Shown here one piece after another: positions 48,326 to 60,337 of a DNA stretch of 64,000 nt (positions are counted from its first letter, which is position 1; every line of letters starts with the position of its first letter). Below the pieces are notes generated by a model. The model was given only the letters and a program-made list of their open reading frames with translations. It made no database searches and was not told where the DNA came from. A program made the position numbers and the translations under genes. This DNA comes from Henckelia pumila (lineage: Eukaryota > Streptophyta > Magnoliopsida > Lamiales > Gesneriaceae): NCBI RefSeq assembly GCF_033568475.1, contig NW_027331833.1, positions 4,402,001 to 4,466,000 on the forward strand, read 5' to 3'.

Positions 48326-49731
48326 ATGGAGTACTCTTACAAAACGTACATCATGATTTTTTTATCAACAATTCTGTCCTTCATTTTGGCTAAATTCATA
48401 GCTCTGCTGGTATCCATGGCTTCAGCTGCTCCGCCCAAAACCAACAGAAAAGTACTGAAATTCGACTCCGAAGAGGATGTGGCCGCCGCTCTGGCGGAAT
48501 ACACCGCCGATCTCTCCCAAAAGTTTATCAAACAAAAGGGTTCTTTCTCTGTTGTTCTCTCCGGTGGTACTCTGATCGAAACACTCAGGTGAATATCATT
48601 TGATTATTCTTTGTCAGGCCCGCAAACTGTTCGACAAATTGAAATATGGAAATGTGATCAAATTTTTTTGTTCTTTCCCATTTTTGTTCTAGTCTAAGGT
48701 AAGGGTGAAAATATTAAAGGTGGAATTTTTTGCGATTTTTATTCCTGAAAAATTACCAAATTACGTGTTAGCTTCTTGATGTCCTTCTTAAGAACATAAG
48801 AACAATTTTTGGTACTGTTTTTACTATAAATTCATTTGACAAGCTAGAAAATGGTATTCCATGATTTGTTGCATTAAATTTTGGAATGTCAGGAAGCTAG
48901 TGGAGCTTCCGTATAGGGATTCAGTTGATTGGTCGAAATGGCTGATTTTTTGGGTGGATGAGAGAGTTGTTCCTCTGGATCATGATGACAGCAATTACAA
49001 GCTTGCCAAGCTTGGTTTTTTTTCAAAAGTATGTGAAATTCATGGGTTTTTTTTATTTTTATTTTTTTTATTATTATCTGAAACATGATCTGAATGATTA
49101 TCAAATTTGAAGAATGGAAACTTTTGGAATCTGAGATGATAACAGAAGGATAGCGAAATGAAGTTATGATAAGGCCTTGGAGGGTTCATGAAAATTTTTG
49201 AACCTTTCCACAACCATGAAAGTTGGCTCAATGCTTCTTGGTTCTTTGTAGGTACCAATTCCTTCCAGTAACATCTACGCCATCAACGACAAGAAGTCTC
49301 CAGAGGGTGCAGCAGACGATTATGAGGAATGTCTCAAACTTCTGGTTGAGAGGAAAATTCTACCCATTTCAGATGCTAGTGGGTTCCCCAAATTCGATCT
49401 TATGCTCCTAGGAATGGGACCAGATGGACATGTAGCCTCGCTATTCCCTACACACCATCAACGCTATGAAAAGAAGCGTTGGGTCACCTTCATCACCGAC
49501 TCTCCCAAACCACCTCCACCTAGGATAACGTTCACATTTCCTGTGATTAACTCAGCTTCAGAGATTGCAATGGTGGTCACTGGGGCTGAATTAGCCAATA
49601 CTGTGAAGATTGCATTGGGTAATGGCCAGGCTCCGGACTCGAATCCCCTGCCTGTTACTGAAGTTTCAGCTGAAGGGGAATTGACATGGTTCTTGGACCA
49701 GGATGCTGCTTCCAAACTTTATGTTATATAG
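48326..49731 (+). CDS. PGL: 6-phosphogluconolactonase, cytosolic type
   Basis: Three exons (48326-48588, 48893-49028, 49252-49731) have the same exon 2 length (136 bp) and splice phases as the upstream lactonase, showing a duplication origin. From the internal Met at 48416 the protein has 262 residues, the usual cytosolic length. From the first ATG at 48326 it gains 30 residues that include a hydrophobic stretch (IMIFLSTILSFILAKFIALL). Motifs: FSVVLSGGTL, IFWVDERVVPLDHDDSNY, LMLLGMGPDGHVASLFPTH and LTWFLDQDAASKL. Unlike PGL3 here, three residues (YVI) follow the SKL, so it should not act as a peroxisomal signal. There is no transit peptide. The reaction is the same as for PGL3, most likely in the cytosol. 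Start choice is uncertain: the TATA position favours 48326, family length favours 48416. Confidence 0.93.
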
Positions 49732-50892
49732 ACTTTTATCTATTAATAAGGATGATATATATCCACCCCAAATATGCAGTAGAACTTGGGCTGGCTCAGT
49801 TACTGTATGGTGAAAGCTAGATTTGAGCCATGTTCTGTATTCTGCATAAATTAATAATATCCCATACATGATAACTGATAAGTCTATATTTCTTAAATAA
49901 GTGTTCCAGTATTTGTGTTCAACTTAAAAATTTTGGTGGTGCACTTGTTGTTGAGTTATTTTCTTGGACATTGAATTTGATATCTTTTGCAATGATCTCC
50001 ATACTAAAAGCATGGAACTAGTTTATCTTGAAGCGAGGTTCCTCGTTTCTATCTTAATTTGGTGCATTTCATTTAAACATTTTCCGTATGAGAAACACGA
50101 TGCCGGATATTTTTTTTCAGGTAGGGTTGAATCTGATTTCTCAAACTGTGAGAAAAACTATGCCATAATTCGAGTATTAGCTTCGTGTATATGATTAGTC
50201 AAACTTGAAATTTGAACTGTAATTCCGAAATAGAGCCTAGTTAGCTTTTAAGTCATACTCATGGATGCTTAAAAATACTGTAGTTCAGAATTAAAAATAT
50301 CAAGTGTTGTATTGGATCAAATAACACTACATGCATGCATTTATTGGAAAAATTATTACTAAAATAATTAATATTCCGCTCCATTACATTAGAACTTTTG
50401 TGTTAAATAGTTATCGTGTTAAAATATTTTTGTGTGAAAGTAGTTATTCTGCCCATTACATTAAACTTTTTTGTGTTAAGTAGTTGTGTTAAAATATTTT
50501 TGTGTTGAGCAATTATTGTGCAAAATATCTAGAGATTATTTTCAGTAAGAGGTTTTGATAATTAGTTAGAATAATTATATGAATATGATAATTGTTAGAT
50601 CAATTTGAAACTTATTAATTCAAAGGTGCTTCTAGGTTGCGTTATCAACCGATATAGCTTTTTATTTTTTATTTTTAAAAAAAATCTAAATTGAATAGTC
50701 GAGTAATCTCAAGTTGTTGCATATGTATGTGTATTTAAGTTCCAAAAGAGAGGTTTATCAAGAAGAATAATTAAAATAAAAATGATACAACGAAAGGTAA
50801 ACTATTTACAATTTAAAGACCAAAGAAATTTTAAACATGTATCATATGTTTGGACAAGTACTTATAAATATTTTTTTAATTTTTATAAAAGG
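49732..50892. other. AT-rich intergenic sequence
   Basis: The 3' UTR of the second lactonase, then no gene. A 72-bp imperfect tandem duplication (CCATTACATTA at 50381 and 50453) occupies about 50381-50525. Confidence 0.6.
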
Positions 50893-51689
50893 TGTTGAGT
50901 TCGAAAATACAAACAATCTTGATTTTGATGATAACAAAACTTATTATTGTGTTCCTAACATATTTACTCAGTTGTGTAGTTGTTAGATCAATGTTGGAAG
51001 TTTTGAGAAGCTGGAACTCGAATTCATTCAAGCTGGAATTCTGGCGCAGATGATTGTTTTGAACATATTTCATAGCTTAGTGATCCAAATGACCAGAAGT
51101 CAAAATGGTTGGAAAGTCTATTAAAATATCTACAAGTCATATATCAAATCAGATCAGTTAGCTGGGCTGTTATCCAGGCGAAATGGTGGTCGAAATATCA
51201 AGCTGGATGCAATTGATGTAAAAATCAGATCAAACATGACCAGCTCTTGTATTTGGGCCATATATTCCAGCTCAGTTATCCAAATGGAATGATTCAATAT
51301 GTTTTGTGAAGATAAGACAATGATATACAAATCATCTTCACAAGTTGAAGTCTGAATCGGAGCTTACGAAGCTAATAAATCGCGATAAAGTTTCTGGTTC
51401 TGCACAGGATGAAGAAATAGTTCAAGTCTATATATAGTATGGTATTTCAAGAATATCTCTCTCCTACGAACTCGAAATAAAGTGATTCTTGATTCTTTGA
51501 AAAACCAAGAAAAATGGCTAAAAATTTCATGTTCATCACTTTACCCAGATATCAGTTAATCAAGAACTATAATCAAGTGAACAGATCAGATCAATCTGAA
51601 TCAGACCAGACCAGCTCGAGTTGGACCAGCTCAATCTTGGACCAGATCAGTTCGAATGGACCAGATCAGTTCGAATGGATTTTAACGAT
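50893..51689 (+). repeat. LTR-like fragment with repeated AGCTGG/CCAGCT words
   Basis: It starts TGTTGAGTTCGAAAATAC, followed by CTTGATTTTGATGATAACAA, a sequence type I associate with SIRE-like Copia LTR starts. AGCTGG or its complement occurs about nine times between 51005 and 51640. A TATA-like CTATATATAG is near 51429. It runs into the Tekay-like LTR fragment near 51690. No coding or partner LTR was found. Confidence 0.35.
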
Positions 51690-52509
51690 ATTCAAATAGC
51701 TTAGTTAAGGATTTTAGAACATAATACATGGATATTTTGCATTGTAGTATTAGACTATAGATGCGAGGGCATCTAGGAGTATACTTTTGAGGTACATAAG
51801 TACTGACTGAGATTGCAAGCGGGTATACATGCTTATGTGTTGCATCTATGTGCTATGATTTCATGTTATTGTTTTAAGATATTATGCTGCATGTGCATAT
51901 CATATTGAGCATGTGTCTCTTTGAGATGAGTCTGTATAGGTTCGCTCAGCCCTGTTGGACGGTTGGGGCACTGAGAGTCACTCTGACCAACAGGTTATGC
52001 AGGCTCTAGTGTTCCGGGGACATTTTAGATCCACGTTCGGTTAAGAATGAGTGGTTGGGTCCAGCGGTTTGATTTCCCAAGGCTACAGCCCATGTCTTAG
52101 GCGCAAATCTGAGCAGTTTAGATTTTTATATCCCAGATATGGATACCCAGACATAGTATTTTGCATGCATCATATTTGTATGTTTACCCATACTAGCGTA
52201 CTGAGCCTTATGCTCACGTCCAGTATTTCTGTGTTTTCTGGACACCCCATTCGACGGGGCAGTTGCAGGTAGTTTCCTCCAGGGATTTGGAGTGTCGATG
52301 AAGGAATTCTAGCAAGATTAGCTATTAGGTTATATTTTATTCGATTGATTTGTATATTATTCCTGAGGATTTTCACCGATTGTATTCTTTCGGATTGATT
52401 CAGTTGTATTTCTTTAAGTTTTCGCAGCTTCTCTTTGATTTATTTTTAATTGCGTGCTTAATTAAGCTTTAACCTCTGTTTAGTAGTGGATCAAGGTAGG
52501 GTCACTACA
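51690..52509 (+). repeat. Truncated Tekay-2-like solo LTR
   Basis: It aligns by eye with the Tekay-2 LTR from AGCTTAGTTAAGG (compare 60860) through ACTGAGATTGC, the GCTCAGC...CACTGAGAGT block and GGACACCCCATTC. It ends GGGTCACTACA, the same terminus as at 61673-61683. There is no PBS or gag after it, so it is solo or truncated. Its 5' part is replaced by the preceding fragment. Confidence 0.7.
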
Positions 52510-53265
52510 ATATCAAACTTAAAAACAATTTAAGTAAATGACAAAATTAACTTTTGAGTTTAATCATATATCAATTAAACCATTTTTAATAGTTCATGTA
52601 TCAATTTGATATTTTATCAATAGTTTGTAGTACCAAAATAATTTTTACTCATATAAGAAGATAGTTTTAGAATAAACTTATATTGAAAAAATAAAACTAT
52701 TTTATATTTTAATATTATTTAAAACAATTTTTAAATAATATTTAATAGCTAGATTACATATTGGGGATTTATGAAAAGATGTAAGGATATTTTGAAAAAA
52801 TAAATAGTAAAATAAGATCTTTTAGAAAGTAAGTCACCCTTATTTTTTTCTTTTAAAAAAACAACTTATGAGTTTTTTGGAAAAAATATTTACCAAACAA
52901 ATTTTAGCAACTTTTAAGCTCAAAAAACATCTTATAAATTGTTTCAAATAACTTATCAACTCAATCAAAATACATTCTAAAGGTTATTATGCTCATGATC
53001 TATTTAGAGATAGAGTCTAGAGAGGGCCAGTGGTTGCATCCGCCCCTTCAATTTTGTTTCATCTATAGTATATTACCCTTCAAATTTTCAATAATGGTTG
53101 TTTTTCAAATGATTGACCGACACGGTCTTATTTGTCTAATAAAAAAATCATTTTCGACTATTTAATTGAATTTTTTAGTTCCGTCCCGAATCGTATCTAC
53201 GCATCCTCATAGTTTCTAGTTTGTAAAACGTCCTAAGTTGATAGGACTCTTTCACACCAATTAAG
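52510..53265. other. AT-rich intergenic sequence
   Basis: No gene, RNA or repeat of note recognised. Confidence 0.5.
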
Positions 53266-53476
53266 TCCTCCATTTTGGCTAAATTCATAGCTCTGCTGGT
53301 ATCTATGGCTTCAGCTGCTCCGTCCAAAACCAATACAAAGTTCTGAAATTCGACTCCAAAGAGGCTGTGGCCGCCGCTCTGGTGGAATACACAGCTAATC
53401 TCTCTTAAAATTTTATCAAACAAAAGGGTTTTTTCTCTGTTGTTCTCTCTAGTGGCACTCTGATTGAAACACCCAG
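53266..53476 (+). pseudogene. Exon 1 pseudogene fragment of 6-phosphogluconolactonase
   Basis: It is near-identical to 48380-48588, from CCATTTTGGCTAAATTCATA through ATGGCTTCAGCTGCTCC to the end of exon 1 (GGCACTCTGATTGAAACACC). It has a small deletion near 53338, a stop (TCTTAAAAT) near 53404, and a lost splice donor: CCCAGGATAT instead of CTCAGGTGAA. The copy includes sequence upstream of the internal ATG, so genomic DNA was duplicated, not a spliced message. Exons 2 and 3 are not found downstream. Confidence 0.9.
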
Positions 53477-54347
53477 GATATTTATCTGCACACCTTCGTT
53501 AGGATTAAGGGTTTACTGGTAGACCAAAAGTTATAACTGTTAGCAAAGTTAAATATTTATTTCTTAATACTTGTGACAACGCATATGAGTCGGGTTGTTA
53601 AACTCATGAGTATGAGGATATACTTGTAACGTCGTCAGATGGGTTGGGTTGTTAAGTCTATGAGTCCAGATAGGAACGGGTCTTGCTACTGGTGTTGTCT
53701 CATATATATTCGAGATTAGTCTGATCTTTCCCTACCACTGACCATGTCTCTAGTAGAGACAAAATATTACACGTTAAGATCTGGTTTCCCTTTTTTACGG
53801 TTCACCAGCTAACAGGATCAAATAACGCATTGTCAGCAACTTGATAAGCTCATGTCACTCATCTCAGTACTACTCTTACTTGTGCATGTTAACCCAACAT
53901 ATTTTTATAAAAATATTTTTTTTTTAAAAGGAGATCATAAAATGTAGTTTAAAAATTTGTTCTAAGAATTAATTTTTTGGACAATTATTCTATAAAAAAA
54001 TATTACAATTTAAAAAATAATATCTTTTTGTTTTCATCAATACCTTCCATTCTAAAACGTAAAAAAACAAATTTAATTTAGTATTAAAATACTATAATTG
54101 AATAACACTTTTTTAAAAACATTTTAAAAAAATATTTTCAAACACATAATTTAAGTTTCTCCAAATGAAACATATTATTTTTTAAAGAGAATTTATTTTC
54201 CGATATTATATTTAGATCATTACAATTTTGGCAATCTATTCTAGCAAAATCGATTTATAGTCTTGTATATTTCTGTTTTTCGGATTTTCATAAATCATTA
54301 TTATTAATTGTTTTTAACAATTTTAGGTCTTTTTACATCGAAGCACG
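53477..54347. other. AT-rich intergenic sequence
   Basis: No gene found. A loosely repeated GGGTTGTTAA/CTCATGAGT block lies at about 53590-53665. Otherwise nothing notable. Confidence 0.5.
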
Positions 54348-54568
54348 TAAGGTTGGGATACCCAACCAAAATACCGACTTTTTGGGATATCGTACCGAAA
54401 TTGTTTTGATATATATACATTTCTTTAGTATATCGAATTTTTTTCGGTATCTATACGATATTAGTATGAATTTTTTTCATACCAAAATTTCATAATTTCG
54501 ATATCGGTATCGGTATAAATTTTTTCAAACCAATATTTTTGATACGGTATACCAAAAACTCATCCCTA
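54348..54568. mobile_element. hAT-like MITE with GGTATACCG-type interior
   Basis: 221 bp, ending CATCCCTA on the right (TAGGGATG when reversed), with a diverged left end (TAAGGTTGGG). It has repeated CGGTAT/ATACCG words inside. It is flanked by GAAGCACG (54340-54347) and AAAGCACG (54569-54576), an 8-bp duplication with one mismatch, as for hAT elements. No transposase is encoded. Confidence 0.65.
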
Positions 54569-54751
54569 AAAGCACGTACGTGACACTCGATCTATCAAGG
54601 TTGTATCAAAATTATATTGATGAAACATCAAAATGAACTAAAATTGAATGTAACAAAATAAAATGATAAAAAATTGCAAGGAGATAAATATACACAATTA
54701 TATATGACCAACCTTAAAATTTTAATTACACGCCTCATATACTTACAATCC

Positions 54752-54775
54752 AAAAAAAAAAAAAAAAAAAAAAAA
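54752..54775. repeat. Poly(A) tract
   Basis: About 24 consecutive A residues within AT-rich non-coding DNA. No retroposon body adjoining it was recognised. Confidence 0.9.
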
Positions 54776-54914
54776 CATAAAAGAAAAAAGAAATAGAAAG
54801 GAATAAAGAAAGGTAGGTAGGTAGGTTCAAGTTTCAATTGTAGCACATGTATTATGTGGAAAATCAAACAAGTGAGTCATATTTCTTGTAAATCAACTAG
54901 TGAGTCACATGTCT

Positions 54915-56183
54915 TGTGTTACCCTGGTAAGATAACCCGGGGGTTTTCAAGGACCCGGGTGGTCTTAAGGATAGGGATGGTAACGGGCGGGTTTGGCTAA
55001 ACCCGAGACCCGCCCAGCCCCGCCCCGCGAATCCGGCGGGTCCAATTCGGATTAGACCCGTTGGACCCGCCAAATATTAAATATTTTTAAATTTATTAAA
55101 TTAAAAAGTTTAAAAGTTTAAAAAATCATTAATTTAAATTTAAAATATATATTTATAATATTTAAGAAAAAAAAATATTCTCACAAGTTAAAATTTATCA
55201 ACTTGTAATTAATTAATAATTATTAGCCCAAAAAATATTATAATTATATATTTTTATACTAAACATATCATAATAAAATAAATTCATTTCAATCCAATAA
55301 TATTATACACTCAAATTATAGATAAAATATTATTATTTAGTATAAAAATATAATTATACATTATTAATATTACATATATATTTTATATTTATATATATAA
55401 ATGTATATTTTAAATATATATACATATAAATATTATGGCGGGGCGGGTCCGGGGCGGGTTTGGCCAAACCCGAGACCCACCCCGGACCCGCCCCGTCGGG
55501 GCGAGTTTGATGCAAGGTCGGGTTTAGACTCGACCCATTGTCATCCCTACTTAAGGACCCGGGAGGTCCTCTAGTATCCCGGGTGGTCTTAAGGACCCGG
55601 GAGGTCCTCTAATATCCGAGTAAATAACAGGAGCTCGGGTGTCAGGAATAAGCTCCGGGGAGCCAGGAGCATGGAAAAGTAGGTGGGGCCCGGACTTTTT
55701 ATTTTAAAGGTTATAAAAGGGCCATACCTATGTTGCGTGTATCAGGCTTTTGTTACAAGCCAAGTAATTCCTAATCATAATTCAATAGTATGAGTCCTTC
55801 CATAAATTACGGGGTGTCCAATCACGCATGGTGACTATCCCATCGCATTAAATGGTGTCAGATCAGCCGATACCGTACAATCATTAATAACCCTGGTCGT
55901 CGGGTATAAATACCAGGCTCCTAAGCCGGGATAAGGTACGCAATAATCACCTAACATTATTATTTCGCACACACTTACTTTCTCAAAATCCCTAAGCCCA
56001 CTCCATACTTCTGAGCCTAACTTAAGCATCGGAGTGGCGATGGCGGAAAGCCTTCCGGCTCCCTACTTACGGATTTTCTTGTTTCCTGTGTGTAGATAGC
56101 ATTTGCAGAGGACAGGAGATCTGTTCTTCATCACCCGGGTTTTTACCCACTACTCGGGAACTCATTTTATGATATTCGCATCA
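54915..56183 (+). repeat. Tat-2 5' LTR, interrupted by a MITE
   Basis: It starts TGTGTTACCCTGGTAAG, comparable with the Tat-1 LTR start TGATGTCCTAGTAAG, and ends TTCGCATCA, immediately followed by the PBS. Without the 578-bp MITE and its duplicated 8 bases it is about 680 bp, close to the 710 bp of Tat-1. A TATA box (GGTATAAATACC) is at 55903-55914. Repeated CCCGGG dyads (about 54940-55620) occupy the early LTR. Confidence 0.85.
54972..55549. mobile_element. hAT-like MITE inserted in the Tat-2 LTR
   Basis: 578 bp with TAGGGATG / CATCCCTA ends and an extended GC-rich inverted repeat (GGGCGGGTTTGGCTAAACCC and its near-complement). It has an AT-rich centre and no transposase. CTTAAGGA flanks both sides (54964-54971 and 55550-55557), an 8-bp duplication. 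The empty site can be read from the next LTR subrepeat (near 55575-55600), where the same CCCGGGTGGTCTTAAGGACC is uninterrupted. Confidence 0.88.
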
Positions 56184-56202
56184 TTGGCGCCGTCCGTGGG
56201 AA
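56184..56202 (+). other. Tat-2 primer binding site
   Basis: TTGGCGCCGTCCGTGGGAA directly follows the LTR end, homologous to the Tat-1 PBS. Confidence 0.8.
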
Positions 56203-56223
56203 AGTGAGCTTTAAGGCATAGAT

Positions 56224-59200
56224 ATGACTATTATTGAGGATCCAGAAAGCTTCCAGAGGGCGATGGCAGCTATTCAGGAGTAAATGAATGCTATGGTGGA
56301 TGCGGTAGTGCAAAGGGTCCTTGTTCTACAACAGGAGAAAAATGGAGGTGATCCGGAGAAGGAGCAAGAGGACGATCAAGGGAAGGAGCAGGAGAAAGAT
56401 CAGGAGAAGGAGCAGGATAAAACATTAGATAAGGCGCGGGAGTCAGGGAAAGAGAAGGAGAAAGGAAAAGGAGGGCAAGGGAGTATACATGTAGAACAAG
56501 AAGAAGAATCACACGCTGAGTCTGCCAATGTCACCATGGCAGGAGAATTGGAGCTGCTGAAGCAAAAAATTCTGAAGCTAGAAAACACTGACTCGCAATC
56601 TTCGCGGGTCAGGAGCCTGGGATGCCCCTTCTCACCAAAAATCATTAAAGAATCGTTGCCAACACAATTAAAATCAGCGAAGATCAAGGAGTACGATGGC
56701 AGTGGTGCACCAGAAAAACACATGGCACAGTTTGAAAATATGGCCATGTTGCACTGTTATAACAATCAAATCAAGTGTAAATTATTCCTAACTACCCTGG
56801 AAGATTCCACCCAAAGGTGGTTTGAGAACTTGGAAGATGGAAGAATCCGCGTTTTTAAGAAATTTCGGAAAGTCTTTTTGCAACATTTCAGTAGCAACAA
56901 GCGATACCGAAAGACTACCCTCAGCCTCTTTGAGGTGAAGCAAATCGGGGAAGAATCTCTAAGGATGTACATCAAGAATTTTAACAAAATAGCCCTGGAA
57001 ATACCAGCATGTGCCCCCGAGACCAGGATTACAGCCTTCACGCAAGGACTCAAGGAGGGAGAGTTCTTTCGGTCGTTGGTAAAGAAAACTCCTCAAAACT
57101 TTGAGGACCTCTTAGCTTGGGCCGAAAAATACATCAACATGGAAGAAGCCCAGAGGCAGAAGAGGGAAAAGGATAGAAGAGAAGGAAACAAGGAAAGGGG
57201 AAGTCGAAGTAACCAGGGAGGAGGGAGGAATGACCACCCTGGGAGGTTAATGACTCATGCCCCGCAAAAAAATGACTAGGGATCGAGGGGTTCCATGTGC
57301 GAGGAAGATGTTCGGCAAGCTTCTCAAAAGAGACCTGGTAAATATTGCTCGATCCACGGGGTCAGTACTCATGACACCAGCGAGTGCAGGATACTCCGAC
57401 TGAGACAGAGAAGCCTGTACCGGGAGAGGCGAGATGGATGGAGAAAAGGCATCGGGGGCCCTCCTGGACTTCGGGGTTTACAGCGCCCAAGCCTAACAGG
57501 ACGGTCCCAGAAAAAGCCCGGGAGGTTTCGCCTCAGCGTTCGGATCCAGGGACTCGAGACGGACCCTCAAGAGGAGTGATCAACATGATATCGGGAGGGT
57601 CCATAGACGGAGATTCAAATAGAGCCCAAAAATCTTGAAGTAAAAGGGAAGTCTTGGGGCTGGAGGCTCGAAAATCAATCCCCTGTCCGATTATTACCTT
57701 CGGACCAAGAGACTTAGAGGGCATGTCTAGTCCTCATAATGATGCCCTACTTATCCAAGCTCGATGGCCAACTATGAAGTAAAGCGGATGTTCGTCGATT
57801 CAAGGAGCTCAGTGAACGTCGTCTTTCAAGAGGCTTTTGAGCAAATGGACCTATAGGGATGTGAAGTCAGCCCAGTGAAGACCGCTCTCTATGGGTTTGC
57901 AGGGCACACTGTCCAACCCCAGGGAGAAGTATGGTTACCAATTACCCTGGGAACAGGTGGCCTGAGAAAGACTGTTATGACCCTCTTTTCCATTGTAGAG
58001 GCTCCATCCTCCTATAACGTCATCTTAGGAAGACCGGATCTGAATGCCTTCATGGCCGTTGCCTCGAACTATCATCAAAAAATCAAGTTTCCGGTGGGTA
58101 ACCAGGTGGGAGAGGTAAAAGGGGACTAGCCTTCTTCCCGAAGGTGTTATGCCGACACTGTGCGAGTAGACAACAAGAAGGCTCGGAATGAGCAGGGGAA
58201 GAGTGGTCCTGGCAAAGAAGAGGTGTGCGCAGTAGTGGAGACCAAGGAGGAGCACGAGGTAGTGGAGTTGTTCCTTGAGCAACCAGAGAAAGTTATCAAG
58301 ATAGCCCGGGATTTGGAGTCCGTCCTAGCGGATCAATTGAAAATATTCCTATCTAAAAATATGGACGTATTCGCCTGGTATCCCAAGTAATTAACCGGGA
58401 TTACATACCATGTGGTAGAGCATAAACTGAATATCATCCCGAGATCCCGGAATATCAAGCAGAAAAAGCGACATTTTGGGACGGAGAAGGACAAAGTCAT
58501 TGGTGATCAAGTCCAGGAACTGAGGGAGGCAGGACATATTCGGGAGGTGTAATTCCATACTTGGATGTACAACGTGGTGCTAGTGCCTAAGGCTACTGAA
58601 AAGTGGAGAATGTGCATTGATTTCCGATACCTGAATGAAGCTTGCCCGAAAGATTGTTACCCTCTCCCTCGGATCGATCAACTGGTGGATTCCACGTCAG
58701 GTTTTGAGCTACTTTGTTTTATGGACGCTTACCAGGGATACCACCAGATTCCCCTGGCGCAGGAGGATCAGGACAAGGTTAGTTTTATCACCTCGGGAGG
58801 AACCTTTTGTTACGTTGTTATGCCTTTCGGATTGAAAAATGCAGGGGCTATGTATCAAAGGATGATGGATAGGGTTTTCCAAGGCCAAATCGGCCGGAAT
58901 GTGGAGGTCTATGTGGATGATATCTTAGTAAAGTCCCGGACTCGTCGGAATTTCATTTCCGACTTAGAGGAAACCTTTGGCACTCTGCGAAAATATGGGG
59001 TAAAACTCAACCCAGCCAAATGTGTATTCGGAGTCAGGAGTGGAAAGTTCTTGGGCTTCGTGGTGACGGAGAGAGGGATAGAGGTGAATCCCGAGAAAGT
59101 GAAAATATTGAGAGAAATGCCTTCACCTACATCTTTCCAAGAAGTACAACGACTGACCGGAAGAATCACTGCTTTATCTCGGTTCATTGCTCGTTCGGCT

Positions 59201-60226
59201 CATCGAAGCTATCCCTAGCTTCTTCCAAGTGCTAAGGAAGGCCCAAAAATTTGGATGGACCCAGGAATGCGAGAGAGCTTTTCAGGAGTTGAAGGACACC
59301 TGGCTAATCTGCCAGACTTGGTCAAACCAGAGCCCGGGGAAAGGTTGTGGGTGTATCTCTCCACAACCGAGCATGCTGTGAGCTCTGTGTTGATAAAAGA
59401 GGAGACCGGGGATCAGAAGCCTGTATATTATGTGAGTCATGCTTTGAGAGGGCTGGAGGCTCGATATAGTGATGTGGAGAAGATGGCTCTCGCGCTCGTC
59501 CTTACTGCCCGGAAGATTAGACCGTACTTCCTATCTCACCCGGTCACGGTCTTAACCAACAGCTTACTTGGTCGGGTGATGACTCACCCGGATACTTCGG
59601 GCAGATTGGTCAAATGGGCAGTGGATCTAGGAGAATATGACGTTGAATATCAGACCAGGGTTGCTATCAAGGCACATGCTCTGTCTGACTTCTTGACGGA
59701 GGTCCTTACTTTTGGCCAAGAAGAAGTATGGAGGTTGTTCGTAGATGGAGCCAGTAGTTTGGAAGAGAGTGGAGTAGGTGTTGTTTTGATCTCTCCTACT
59801 CAGGAAAAGACCCAGGTAGCCATGAAATTGCATCCTTCTAAATCCAACAATGAAGCAGAGTACAAAGCAGTCATCGCAGGGTTGAAGTTAGTTCGGGAAG
59901 CAGGAGCTGAGCATGTGATCATCTATTCCGACTCCCAGTTGGTGGTGAAACAAGTGCAAGGAACCAATGTTAAGGAAGAAAGGTTGCGGGGATACTTAGA
60001 GTTGGTCAAACAGGAGGGAGGCGGTTTCTCCAGCTGGAGCATAGAGAAAATTCCCCGGGAGCATAACTCTGAAGCGGATGCATTAGCTAAAATGGCTACC
60101 TCCTTGAGCGGCAGTGATAGCAGAGAGGTAATACAACAAACCGAGTCAGTATTGATTGTGGAAGAAGGAGGGGAGAAGGGTGTAAAGAAGTCTTGGATGA
60201 ATTATCTCCTCGACTATCTACAGACA
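56224..60226 (+). pseudogene. Tat-2 gag-pol, degraded and cut by Tekay-2
   Basis: Gag starts at ATG 56224 (MTIIEDPESF) and meets a TAA at 56281-56283, where Tat-1 has Gln, then stays open to 57279. Blocks: KIKEYDGSGAPEKHM and FENMAMLHCYNNQIK. Knuckle-like CSIHGVSTHDTSEC near 57345. The protease region (57780-58130) is frameshifted, with DSRSSVNVVF in place of DSGSS, so the catalytic motif is damaged. RT: KWRMCIDFRYLNEACPKDCY, MPFGLKNAGAMYQRMM and YVDDILVKS (near 58915). First RNase H: about 59255-59700. Second, archaeal-type RNase H: HVIIYSDSQLVVKQ (near 59925) and REHNSEADALAKMA. The frame is then broken at 60226 by the Tekay-2 LTR. The remainder, including integrase, should resume after Tekay-2, outside the window. 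Confidence 0.9.
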
Positions 60227-60337
60227 TGTAGTAACCCAGGTTCCATTTTAAGATAATAATATGTTAAACATGATTAAGGGTTAGTAATTTCGGAGTGCTA
60301 TTGGACTTCGGAAGAGAATTTGGGCTTTTGACTTTGG

